Shown piece after piece: positions 34,697 through 43,249 of a stretch of 64,000 bases of DNA. Below the pieces are notes generated by a model. It saw only the letters and a program-made list of their open reading frames with translations. It did no database searches and had not been told where the DNA came from. How positions within the stretch are numbered: position 1 is the first letter of the stretch; every line of letters starts with the position of its first letter. Source of the DNA: Aquirufa beregesia (GTDB lineage Bacteria > Bacteroidota > Bacteroidia > Cytophagales > Spirosomataceae). Location of the stretch: the NCBI RefSeq assembly GCF_011090385.1, contig NZ_SEWW01000005.1, positions 24,175-88,174 of the forward strand, written 5' to 3'. The translations under genes and the position numbers were made by a program.

Positions 34697-36109
34697 TTAT
34701 TGTGGTCTTAAACGGAAAACCATGCCAGGATTTTCAACTCCTACATACAAATAACCATCTACACCCATTTTTACATTACGCATACGGCCCAAATTAACTA
34801 GTAGCTTTTCTTGCGAAACGACTTTGTTATTCTTAACCACGACCCGATTCATGTAATTAAAGCGTAAAGAACCGATCATTAAATTTCCTTTCCAAGCTGG
34901 GTATTTATCACTATTTACAAATGCCAAACCAGAAGGTGCAATGGATGGAAGGTAATAGGTGATGGGTTGTTCCATGCCTTCTTTCTTAGAAATATTCGTG
35001 ATGGGTTTACCATCATAATTAATTCCATAAGAAATGGTAGGCCAGCCATAATTCTTACCAGCTTGGATGATATTGATTTCATCTCCTCCACGTGGGCCAT
35101 GTTCGGTTTCCCAAATAGCGCCTGTAGACGGATTCAAAGTTAAGCCTTGGGGATTTCTTTGTCCATACGAATATATACTGTGATGAAATTTAGCTTTATC
35201 TTTTCCAACAAAGGGATTATCTTTTGGAATACTTCCATCATCATTCAATCGATGAATTTTACCATTATCATTATCTGTCTCTTGTGGGAATACTTTTTCC
35301 ATTCCTCGTTCACCTACACTAAAGAATAAATATCCTTGTTTGTCAAAGGCTATCCGTGAACCAAAATGGTGAAAGGTCTTGGTATAAGGTAGTGATTCAA
35401 AAATTTCTTGAGATTCTACCCATTCATTGTTTTTGATTTTTCCTCTCACAATACCTGTCGCTGTGACTGTTTGACCACCCTCTGTTTTAAATTTGGAATA
35501 GGACATATAAACCCATCCGTTGGAAGCATAGTTGGGATGTAAAACCACATCCAATAATCCGCCTTGACCTCTAGCCATCACTGCGGGAGTTCCTTTGATG
35601 GGGGTTTTATGTTGGTTTTGGTCAACTAGATACAAGGTGCCCGCACGGTCAGTGATTAAATAATCCTTATTGGGTAATTGAGCAAATCCCCATGGGCTTT
35701 CTAATCCTGTGACAATCGTGTCCAACACCACGGTCATTCCCTCGGATTTAAATACATTGGAAGAAGGCTTATTGGCAAATTTATATTGATCTACACTGGC
35801 TAATTTTTCGGTAATTAGATCAGCTAATTTTTCGATGTCCTTTGCACTTAAAGCTGCTTTCCAAGAAGGCATCCCAAAATCTGCGTAACCATTAGTAATG
35901 GAAGCAATCAACTCTGGTTTACTTTTCCCATGTTTCCAAGTACGATCCACAAAGGCATCTACTTTTTCTCCATGGCAACTAGAACAATATTGTGTATACG
36001 TTTTTTCTGTGGATTCGTCCACTAAGGCTTCTTTCGGTGCATTGGTTAATGACATGATGCTGATGGATGCCACCGCAATTCCGCCTAAAATACTGAGTCG
36101 TTTATACAT
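34697..36109 (-). CDS. PQQ-type sugar (glucose/sorbosone) dehydrogenase with N-terminal cytochrome c domain
   Basis: A 470-residue exported protein. After a short signal, residues 35-110 form a cytochrome c domain with CSSCH at 42-46 and GMPSWKAAL as the probable Met-ligand region. Residues 118-470 are the six-bladed propeller of the GSDH family: GLESPWGFAQLPNKDYLITDRAGTL, GQGGLLDVVLHPNYASNGWVYMSYS, HHFGSRIAFDKQGYLFFSVGERG, YGQRNPQGLTLNPSTGAIWETEHGPRGGDEINII and GLAFVNSDKYPAWKGNLMIGSL. The His and Arg/Asp positions of the soluble-glucose-dehydrogenase active site (GERG, RNPQG, EHGPRGGDE) are all there. It should oxidise an aldose in the periplasm and pass electrons to its own haem. It is divergent from the kelch gene and terminates at palindrome copy 3. 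Confidence 0.93.
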   Translation of the reverse strand: MYKRLSILGGIAVASISIMSLTNAPKEALVDESTEKTYTQYCSSCHGEKVDAFVDRTWKHGKSKPELIASITNGYADFGMPSWKAALSAKDIEKLADLITEKLASVDQYKFANKPSSNVFKSEGMTVVLDTIVTGLESPWGFAQLPNKDYLITDRAGTLYLVDQNQHKTPIKGTPAVMARGQGGLLDVVLHPNYASNGWVYMSYSKFKTEGGQTVTATGIVRGKIKNNEWVESQEIFESLPYTKTFHHFGSRIAFDKQGYLFFSVGERGMEKVFPQETDNDNGKIHRLNDDGSIPKDNPFVGKDKAKFHHSIYSYGQRNPQGLTLNPSTGAIWETEHGPRGGDEINIIQAGKNYGWPTISYGINYDGKPITNISKKEGMEQPITYYLPSIAPSGLAFVNSDKYPAWKGNLMIGSLRFNYMNRVVVKNNKVVSQEKLLVNLGRMRNVKMGVDGYLYVGVENPGMVFRLRPQ

Positions 36110-36128
36110 TTTTGTAGGATTAAAGAGT

Positions 36129-36136
36129 CAAATTTA
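36129..36136 (-). promoter_or_regulatory. candidate -7 element for the cytochrome-sugar dehydrogenase
   Basis: TAAATTTG on the minus strand matches TAnnTTTG, about 20 nt before the ATG at 36109. No convincing -33 TTTG is seen. Confidence 0.4.
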
Positions 36137-36255
36137 CTAGTAAATTTAGCCCTAATCTAAAAAGAATTTGTCGAAATTTTATCTAGGTCTATCTGCTTAA
36201 AAAAGAGGAACATTTCTATATTTTTTTTACATTAGACTTTCAAACCTATTAAACC

Positions 36256-37233
36256 ATGAAAAAAATTCTCTTGATTTGCCTTGGGCTAATCTCTTGGAGT
36301 GTGTCTGCGCAGGATTCCCCCAATTCTTGGAACATCCTCACATCTCAACAAGCTGCACAAAAAAGACATGAAAGTTCCATGGTGGAATGCGATGGAAAAT
36401 TTTATGCTTTAGGTGGTAGGGGAAAAAGACCTATAGAAGAGTTTGATCCTAAAACATCCAATTGGACAGTTCTAGCTGATGCACCCATGGAATTTCATCA
36501 TTTTCAGGCCATTTCATTTCAGCATGAAATTTATGTGGTTGGTGCTTTAACAGGTAATTATCCACATGAAAAACCAATTCCTCAATTTTTGATATTTAAT
36601 CCCAAAACTAAAACCTGGAGAGAAGGTGCTAGCATTCCTGCCGATCGTTTGAGAGGGTCTGTTGGCGTATTTACTCGGGGTAATAAAATCTATTTAGTGG
36701 CTGGAATCATGGATGGCCATTATGATGGACATGTCAAGTGGTTTGATGAATACGATACCAAAACCAATACTTGGAAAATACTTCCAGATGCACCTAGAGC
36801 TCGAGATCATTTCCAAGCCGTGATGGTCGGTAAAGACAAAGCCTATGTGGCAGGAGGGCGTACTTCGCATGCCAAAATTGGCAAAGTACTAGATCTGTGT
36901 ATCAAGGAAGTGGATGTATTTGATTTCAAAAGCAATCAATGGTCAACTTTGGCCGAAGGTCTTCCTACTTTACGGGCCGGTACGTCATCCATCGTTAATG
37001 GTCCTTACTTGGTAGTGATGAATGGAGAAAGTGTCAAACAAGTTCCTGCCCATTCTGAAGTAGAAGTATTAGATACTCGAACAGGTACTTGGTCCAGTCT
37101 ACCTAATTTACGGCAAGGCAGACATGGAACAGGGGTAGTTTATTGGAAAGGTAAAATTTATGTAGTAGCAGGAAGTGCCAATCGAGGGGGAGGTCCAGAA
37201 CTCAATGAAATGGAATGTTTATCATGGAAATAA
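36256..37233 (+). CDS. exported kelch-repeat beta-propeller protein
   Basis: A 325-residue protein with a signal peptide (ILLICLGLISWSVSAQ). At least five kelch blades are visible by their double-glycine and Trp pattern: KFYALGGRGKRPIEEFDPKT, EIYVVGALTGNY, KIYLVAGIMDGHYDGH, KAYVAGGRTSH and KIYVVAGSANRGGGPELNEME. No catalytic residue set is recognised; a galactose-oxidase-like Cu site is not evident. Bacterial relatives include sialic-acid mutarotases (NanM), so a sugar-binding or mutarotase role is possible. It is 12 nt upstream of the PSCyt1/DUF1549/DUF1553 gene and appears to be the first gene of the long operon. Confidence 0.88.
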   Translation: MKKILLICLGLISWSVSAQDSPNSWNILTSQQAAQKRHESSMVECDGKFYALGGRGKRPIEEFDPKTSNWTVLADAPMEFHHFQAISFQHEIYVVGALTGNYPHEKPIPQFLIFNPKTKTWREGASIPADRLRGSVGVFTRGNKIYLVAGIMDGHYDGHVKWFDEYDTKTNTWKILPDAPRARDHFQAVMVGKDKAYVAGGRTSHAKIGKVLDLCIKEVDVFDFKSNQWSTLAEGLPTLRAGTSSIVNGPYLVVMNGESVKQVPAHSEVEVLDTRTGTWSSLPNLRQGRHGTGVVYWKGKIYVVAGSANRGGGPELNEMECLSWK

Positions 37234-37244
37234 TACATTAAATC

Positions 37245-39572
37245 ATGATAGCCATGCGCGTTAAATCAATTCGATTCATCCTTATTCTAGCAGCTTTCAG
37301 TATCCTAGCTTATACGAGCTGGAGATGCACGAGCTCTCGGGCAGATGATGCCCGTATCCCCGATGTAGTGGATTTTAACTATCACATTAGACCCATACTA
37401 TCAGACCGCTGTTTTAAATGCCATGGGCCTGATGCCAATAAACGGGAAGCTAATTTACGTTTAGATACCCCAGAGGGGGCTTATGCTGCATTTAAAGATA
37501 ATGCCAAAGCTCATGCTATTGTTCCAGGTAATCCTGAAGCATCGGAATTAATGGCTAGAATTACCGCCAAAGATACCTCCCAGCGGATGCCACCCATGAA
37601 ATCCAATTTGACATTAAGTCCTCATGAAATTGAGCTATTAGAAAAGTGGATTGAGCAAGGAGCCAAATACAAGCCCCATTGGGCATTTATAGCCCCTAAA
37701 ACACCTGAAATTCCTGAGGCTGATGCGTCCTGGGTGCATAACCCCATCGATCATTTTACGTATGCCAAAATGAAAGAGAAGGGACTTAGTCCTAGTGATG
37801 AAGCCGACAAAGAGCGCCTATTAAAGCGAGTATGCTTTGATTTAACTGGGCTACCTCCAAGCTTGGAAATGCAAGATCGCTTTTTGAAAGATAGTAGTCC
37901 AAAAGCGTATGAAAAAATTGTAGATGAACTTTTGGCTAACAAGCACTATGGAGAAAAAATGGCCACCTATTGGCTGGATGTGGCTCGATACGCGGATTCA
38001 CATGGATATCAAGACGATGGATTAAGGACTATGTGGCCTTGGCGCGATTGGGTCATTCATGCCTTTAATTCCAATTATTCGTATTCTAAATTTCTGACCT
38101 GGCAGTTGGCTGGCGACTTGATTCCTCATGCTACCAAAGAAATGGTTTTGGCCACGGGCTTTAATCGAAACCATAAAATCACCCAAGAAGGTGGGGTAAT
38201 AGATGAAGAGTACCGTGTAGAATATGTGAATGATCGGACAAGTACATTTGGGAAAGCATTTTTAGCTCTCACTTTTGAGTGCTCTAAATGCCACGACCAT
38301 AAATACGATCCCATTTCACAAAAGGATTATTATAGCACCTATGCCTTTTTCAATCAAGTACCTGAAAAAGGTCTTTTTGGAACCATTGATGCCTCTTTTG
38401 CCGATCCTCCTAATATCAAAATTACGAGCCAAGAAGTGGCTTCTATTTTGAAATTCATCAATAAGCGAGATACAGCCGCCGTAGAAGTGATGGTGATGAA
38501 GGATTCCAGTAATTGGCGGCCAACCTATGTACTAAACCGGGGAAATTACGATGCCCACGGTGAACCGGTAGGGGTAGGTATCCCCAAAAGTATTTTACCT
38601 TTTTCACCTCAAAAATATGCAAAGAACCGCTTAGGGCTTGCCAAATGGTTAGTAGATGATCAAAACCCACTGACCTCACGGGTATTTGTAAACCGAATTT
38701 GGTTTCAGTTTTTTGGGAGAGGGATCGTTAAGACGCTTGGTGACTTTGGTATGCAGGGAGAATTACCAACTCACCCTGAACTTTTGGATTGGCTGGCCGT
38801 TGATTTTAAGTCGCACCACTGGAATATCAAGCGTTTGGTGAAGCAAATAGTAAGCTCAGCTACCTACCGACAGTCCTCTATGATAAAATCGGAGCATTTG
38901 AAGGTAGATCCTGATAACATGTACTTATCCCATGCTCCGCGATTACGTATTCCAGCGGAAAATGTGCGCGACCACGTATTAGCTAGTGCTGATATTTTAA
39001 ATCCTGAAATAGGTGGCCCAAGCATCAAACCTTATCAACCTAAGGGGATTTGGGAAGTAGCCTCTTCGGGTCGTGGATCTTTGATGACTTACATTCAAGA
39101 TCACCAGCAAGATTTGTATCGACGAGGGATGTATGTGTTCATCAAACGTACGGTGCCGCCACCTTCCATGTTGATTTTTGATGCGAGTAATCGGGATCAA
39201 TGTGAAGTACAAAGAGGTAGAACCAATACACCCTTGCAGGCATTGGTCATGATGAATGACCCACATGTATCTGAAAGTTCCCGCGTATTGGCAGAAAATA
39301 TGGCCAAGCTGAAACTTCCTGTAGATGAAGTATTGAGTCGAGTATTTCGGAAAATAGTGTGCCGAACACCACAAGCCAAGGAACTGGCCATTTTGAAGAA
39401 ATACTTGGAGGCAGAACAATTGGAATTTCAGCAAAAGCCTACCAAAATCAAGTCATTGATGAAGGTAGGGGAATATCAAAAAAACCAAGCCTTGGCTAAT
39501 CCATTTACTGCGGCTTTGATGCAAACGATTCAGATGATTTACAATATGGAAGAAACTTTAATGCGGGTGTAA
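37245..39572 (+). CDS. PSCyt1-DUF1549-DUF1553 (planctomycete-type cytochrome) protein
   Basis: A 775-residue protein; ATG 37254 (MRVKS) is an alternative start. An N-terminal hydrophobic segment (IRFILILAAFSILAYTS) exports or anchors it. The PSCyt1 haem domain has CFKCH at 56-60 (CFKCHGPDANKREANLRLD) and MPPMKS as possible distal ligand. DUF1549 follows (YAKMKEKGLSPSDEADKERLLKRVCFDLTGLPPS through KCHDHKYDPISQKDYY, which holds a further CSKCH). DUF1553 closes the protein (NPLTSRVFVNRIWFQFFGRGIV, RRGMYVFIKRTVPPPSMLIFDASNRDQC, RGRTNTPLQALVMMNDP). The family, best known from Planctomycetes, has no settled biochemistry but sits in glycan-use loci and is always paired with a DUF1501 gene, as here. 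Confidence 0.92.
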   Translation: MIAMRVKSIRFILILAAFSILAYTSWRCTSSRADDARIPDVVDFNYHIRPILSDRCFKCHGPDANKREANLRLDTPEGAYAAFKDNAKAHAIVPGNPEASELMARITAKDTSQRMPPMKSNLTLSPHEIELLEKWIEQGAKYKPHWAFIAPKTPEIPEADASWVHNPIDHFTYAKMKEKGLSPSDEADKERLLKRVCFDLTGLPPSLEMQDRFLKDSSPKAYEKIVDELLANKHYGEKMATYWLDVARYADSHGYQDDGLRTMWPWRDWVIHAFNSNYSYSKFLTWQLAGDLIPHATKEMVLATGFNRNHKITQEGGVIDEEYRVEYVNDRTSTFGKAFLALTFECSKCHDHKYDPISQKDYYSTYAFFNQVPEKGLFGTIDASFADPPNIKITSQEVASILKFINKRDTAAVEVMVMKDSSNWRPTYVLNRGNYDAHGEPVGVGIPKSILPFSPQKYAKNRLGLAKWLVDDQNPLTSRVFVNRIWFQFFGRGIVKTLGDFGMQGELPTHPELLDWLAVDFKSHHWNIKRLVKQIVSSATYRQSSMIKSEHLKVDPDNMYLSHAPRLRIPAENVRDHVLASADILNPEIGGPSIKPYQPKGIWEVASSGRGSLMTYIQDHQQDLYRRGMYVFIKRTVPPPSMLIFDASNRDQCEVQRGRTNTPLQALVMMNDPHVSESSRVLAENMAKLKLPVDEVLSRVFRKIVCRTPQAKELAILKKYLEAEQLEFQQKPTKIKSLMKVGEYQKNQALANPFTAALMQTIQMIYNMEETLMRV

Positions 39573-39584
39573 ACCTTTTCATCT

Positions 39585-41039
39585 ATGGAAAATGAGTTTT
39601 TAAAAAATAGACTGAATATCACCAGAAGGCATTTCTTTGGAAAAGCCGTTGCTGGAATTGGTGGCCTAGCATTAGGGTCTTTGTTGATTCCCAAAATTTG
39701 GAAGGGAGACGGAACAGATGTACCCTCTAGCCCTTTGGGATTAGCCCAATATGCCCCTAAGGCTAAGAGAATTATTTATTTATGTCAAAATGGAGCACCT
39801 TCTCAATATGAAACTTTTGATTATAAACCCTTATTGACCAAAATGATGGGTCAGGATTTACCTGAGTCTATTCGAGGTGGTCAGCGCCTAACGGGCATGA
39901 CGGCCAGTCAAACCAAGTTTCCATTGATGGGTTCTTATTATAACTTTCGTCAGCATGGACAATCGGGAGCGTATATCAGTGATTTATTACCCAATATTGC
40001 CAAAATAGCGGATGATATTTGTATCGTTCGTACTATGAATACGGATGCGATCAATCATGACCCTGCTTTGACTTTTCTACAAACGGGCGCTCAAGTGGGG
40101 AATCGACCTAGCATGGGTGCTTGGATGAGCTATGGCTTAGGAAGTGAGAATAAAAATTTACCTGCTTTCTGTGTGCTCTTATCGCGAGGAAGAGGAAATG
40201 GTCAAGGGGTTTATTCCAAGCTCTGGACAAACGGTTTTTTGGATTCTACCCACCAAGGTGTGGTATTTAGTTCCAGTGAAGATCCCATTTTATATCTAAA
40301 TGATGCCGAAGGAATTGATAAACAAGATCGTCGGCGGATGTTGGATCATTTAGCTGAATTGAACCAATTGGGATTTGATGAAAGTGGTGATCCTGAAATT
40401 CAAGCTAAAGTCCAACAATATGAAATGGCGTATCGCATGCAAACAGCGGTACCTGAATTGACCGATTTATCCAAAGAGCCTGATCACATCATTAAAATGT
40501 ATGGCCCTGATTGCCTTGTACCAGGCACTTATGCTGCCAATGCTTTGTTGGCTAGAAAATTGTCGGAATCCGGTGTACGCTTTGTTCAATTATATCATCA
40601 AGGTTGGGATTCCCACGGAAATTTACCGAACGAGATGGGCATGCAGGCACAGGATGTAGACCGTGCCTCGGCAGCATTAATCACCGATTTGAAGCAAAGG
40701 GGGCTTTTGGATGAAACCTTGGTAATTTGGGGAGGGGAATTTGGTAGGACAAATTATTGTCAAGGTAATTTTACACCCGATAATTACGGTCGAGATCATC
40801 ACCCAAGAGCTTACAGTATATTTATGGCAGGAGGAGGCACCAAGCCGGGTACAGTGTATGGCGAAACAGATGAATTTGGATATAATGTGGCCAAAGACCC
40901 CGTGAATATTCATGATTTTCATGCTACGGTTTTGCACTTGATGGGAATTAACCATGAACAATTGACCTATAAACATTTGGGAAGGAGATATCGATTAACC
41001 GACGTTTCGGGCAATGTAATCCCAGGACTTTTGGCATAA
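39585..41039 (+). CDS. Tat-exported DUF1501 (sulfatase-fold) protein
   Basis: A 484-residue protein with a twin-arginine signal (NITRRHFFGKAVAGIGGLAL). DUF1501 belongs to the alkaline-phosphatase/sulfatase superfamily. It shows YLCQNGAPSQYETFDYKP, IVRTMNTDAINHDPALTFLQTG, RFVQLYHQGWDSHGNLPNEM, VIWGGEFGRTNYCQG and GRDHHPRAYSIFMAGGG, which would provide metal ligands, but no CxPxR formylglycine motif. The enzymatic function is unproven. It starts 12 nt after the DUF1549/DUF1553 gene and ends 5 nt before the cytochrome-membrane protein gene. This pairing is the usual arrangement for the family. Confidence 0.92.
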   Translation: MENEFLKNRLNITRRHFFGKAVAGIGGLALGSLLIPKIWKGDGTDVPSSPLGLAQYAPKAKRIIYLCQNGAPSQYETFDYKPLLTKMMGQDLPESIRGGQRLTGMTASQTKFPLMGSYYNFRQHGQSGAYISDLLPNIAKIADDICIVRTMNTDAINHDPALTFLQTGAQVGNRPSMGAWMSYGLGSENKNLPAFCVLLSRGRGNGQGVYSKLWTNGFLDSTHQGVVFSSSEDPILYLNDAEGIDKQDRRRMLDHLAELNQLGFDESGDPEIQAKVQQYEMAYRMQTAVPELTDLSKEPDHIIKMYGPDCLVPGTYAANALLARKLSESGVRFVQLYHQGWDSHGNLPNEMGMQAQDVDRASAALITDLKQRGLLDETLVIWGGEFGRTNYCQGNFTPDNYGRDHHPRAYSIFMAGGGTKPGTVYGETDEFGYNVAKDPVNIHDFHATVLHLMGINHEQLTYKHLGRRYRLTDVSGNVIPGLLA

Positions 41040-41044
41040 ATGGG

Positions 41045-43228
41045 ATGAATAAAGAACAATTATCTTCTTGGTACAGCATCTTGTTGAGTGGTTTAATCTT
41101 TCTACATGCCTTATTGCTTTTTTTACTTTTTTGGCAAGATCAGGTAAATTTGCCTTGGGCATTTCAATTGCTTGGTCGGTTTCATCCATTGATTTTACAC
41201 TTGCCGATTGGCTTGGGAGTATTGCTTCCTTTCGTACATCTTTTGCGGAGGCCTTTAGGGGAACATACTTTTTATCTTTCTTTTCGCTTTGTGCTCTATT
41301 TAACGGCCATTTTTGCAGCTATTGCTGCCTTATTGGGTTTCTTTTTATCGCAGGAATCTGGATTTGAACCTGAGTTAATCATGTTTCATCAGTGGGCTGG
41401 CTTAGCTGTGGCTTGGTTGTATTTGTTACTATTAATCCTGTTTGATCGTTTATTAGTCACTCCATCTCAGGCATTCGTCGGGTCATTAGTAGGAGTGTTA
41501 CTCTTAAGTTTGGCAGGTCATGGTGGAGCCAATATTACCCATGGAGAAAATTATCTGACGGAATTATGGCAGCCAGAAAGTGAGCGAAAAGCCCCTACGG
41601 GAGAATCTGCTTTATTTGAAGGAGCTATTCAGCCCATGTTGGAGAAAAAATGTGTTTCTTGTCACAATGATCAAAAAACGAAGGGGCAGCTCAATATGAG
41701 CTCCATAGCCAAGATGCTCCAAGGTGGTAAGCATGGCGATCTTTGGAAAACTGGAGATGTGTCAAAGAGTTTATTTTTACAACGCGCGCATTTGCCTTTG
41801 GAACATAAAGAACATATGCCACCTAAAGGGAAAAGCCAATTGACTCCTGATGAGATTTTACTTCTAGAAGCTTGGGTGAAAGAGGGAGCATCACTAGATA
41901 AAAAGATTAAAGCTTACGCACCAGCCTTACAAGTAAGCAAACTCGTTGCTAGCTTATTTGCTACACCAGCTAGCATTGAAATACCCAAAAGAGAATATCC
42001 TTTTTCAGCTGCCAGTGAATCTGATTTGAAAGCAGTGAATAGTCCCTTTTGTTCCGTGTATCCCTTATCCAGTGATGCGCCAGCCTTGCAAGCCGATTTT
42101 TATGTAGCCAAACGATTTGACATTAAGACCTTAGAGAAATTAAGTAAAGTGGCAGATCAGGTTGTTGGAATCAATGTAGCCAAAATGCCCATCAAGGATG
42201 AAAATCTGCCTCTTTTGGCTCAATTTCCTAATCTGGAAAAGTTGAATTTGAATTTTACGGAAATTACGGGAGCTAATTTGAAAGCATTGATATCTAATAA
42301 GAAATTAGTGTCTTTGTCGCTTTCGGGAACAAAAATTTCAGCCAATCAATTGCAGCCACTCATAACACAATTACCTCTTTTAAAGGAAGTGTTCATTTGG
42401 AATACGGGCATAGCATCAGAACAAATTGCTAGTTGGAAAAAGACTTTCCCTAAAATTCGTTGGGAGGAGGGATTTGTTCCAACGGATGAAAAATTGATGA
42501 TAAATCCGCCCATTTTGGTGAATGAGAATTTCTTTTTAGGACCCCAGGAAAAAGTAGTTTATAAGCATACCATTCAAGGAACCACCATTCATTATACCTT
42601 GGACAAAGAACTGGAACCTGATTCCTTGGGAACTTTAGTAACAGCTGGACCTATTGATATTCCTTTCTTTACTGTAGTTAAGGCTTTGGCCACTAAACCC
42701 GGCTGGTTAGCCAGTAAAGTAGTGAAAAATACGTTTTATAAATATCGCTTTGTGCCAGATTCTGTCTACTTAACGACGCAAGCGGAGGCTAAATGGCAGG
42801 CTAAGGGAGCGTCCACGCTCAAAGATTTGATACAAGGGAAGCGAGATACCCGAGGATTGGCGAATGATACTTGGATTGGATTTCAGCAACAAGATGTGGA
42901 TGCCTTATTTGAGTTTAAACAGGCTAAGACCGTGAAAGGTGTGACGGTGAGTTATTTGAGGAAGCAGGATTCCAATATTTTTCCGCCTTTGGAAATAGAA
43001 ATTTGGGCAGGTAATTCAGCCAAAGCCTTGAAGAAATTAACCTCAGTGAAACCGGAACAGCCTGATGAGAATGGAGGATATTCCCCGCAAGCCATTAATA
43101 TTCCTTTGCCACAAGGGAATTTTACTCATTACCGTATGTTGGCCAAACGCATTAAGCGTTTCCCAGCCTATGTCAAAGACAAAACTAATCCTGCGATTAT
43201 TAAGCTAGATGAGGTGTTGTTTTATTAA
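41045..43228 (+). CDS. membrane protein fusing DUF2231, PSCyt1 haem domain, leucine-rich stretch and chitobiase C-terminal-like domains
   Basis: A 727-residue mosaic. Residues 10-165 hold about five transmembrane helices of the DUF2231 type (FQLLGRFHPLILHLPIGLGVLLPFVHLL). A PSCyt1 domain with CVSCH at 203-207 follows (MLEKKCVSCHNDQKTKGQLNM, ending EHMPPKGKSQLTPDEILLLEAWV). Residues about 350-475 are irregular leucine-rich repeats (LPLLAQFPNLEKLNLNFTEITGANLKALI). Residues about 490-570 resemble the chitobiase/hexosaminidase C-terminal domain (YKHTIQGTTIHYTLDKE). The last 120 residues look like a discoidin-type sugar-binding fold (WIGFQQQDVDALFEFKQAKTVKGVTVSYL). It could anchor haem and glycan-binding parts to the inner membrane. 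Gaps of 5 nt and 21 nt place it inside the operon. Confidence 0.88.
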   Translation: MNKEQLSSWYSILLSGLIFLHALLLFLLFWQDQVNLPWAFQLLGRFHPLILHLPIGLGVLLPFVHLLRRPLGEHTFYLSFRFVLYLTAIFAAIAALLGFFLSQESGFEPELIMFHQWAGLAVAWLYLLLLILFDRLLVTPSQAFVGSLVGVLLLSLAGHGGANITHGENYLTELWQPESERKAPTGESALFEGAIQPMLEKKCVSCHNDQKTKGQLNMSSIAKMLQGGKHGDLWKTGDVSKSLFLQRAHLPLEHKEHMPPKGKSQLTPDEILLLEAWVKEGASLDKKIKAYAPALQVSKLVASLFATPASIEIPKREYPFSAASESDLKAVNSPFCSVYPLSSDAPALQADFYVAKRFDIKTLEKLSKVADQVVGINVAKMPIKDENLPLLAQFPNLEKLNLNFTEITGANLKALISNKKLVSLSLSGTKISANQLQPLITQLPLLKEVFIWNTGIASEQIASWKKTFPKIRWEEGFVPTDEKLMINPPILVNENFFLGPQEKVVYKHTIQGTTIHYTLDKELEPDSLGTLVTAGPIDIPFFTVVKALATKPGWLASKVVKNTFYKYRFVPDSVYLTTQAEAKWQAKGASTLKDLIQGKRDTRGLANDTWIGFQQQDVDALFEFKQAKTVKGVTVSYLRKQDSNIFPPLEIEIWAGNSAKALKKLTSVKPEQPDENGGYSPQAINIPLPQGNFTHYRMLAKRIKRFPAYVKDKTNPAIIKLDEVLFY

Positions 43229-43249
43229 ATTGCTTTAAAACCTAAACCT

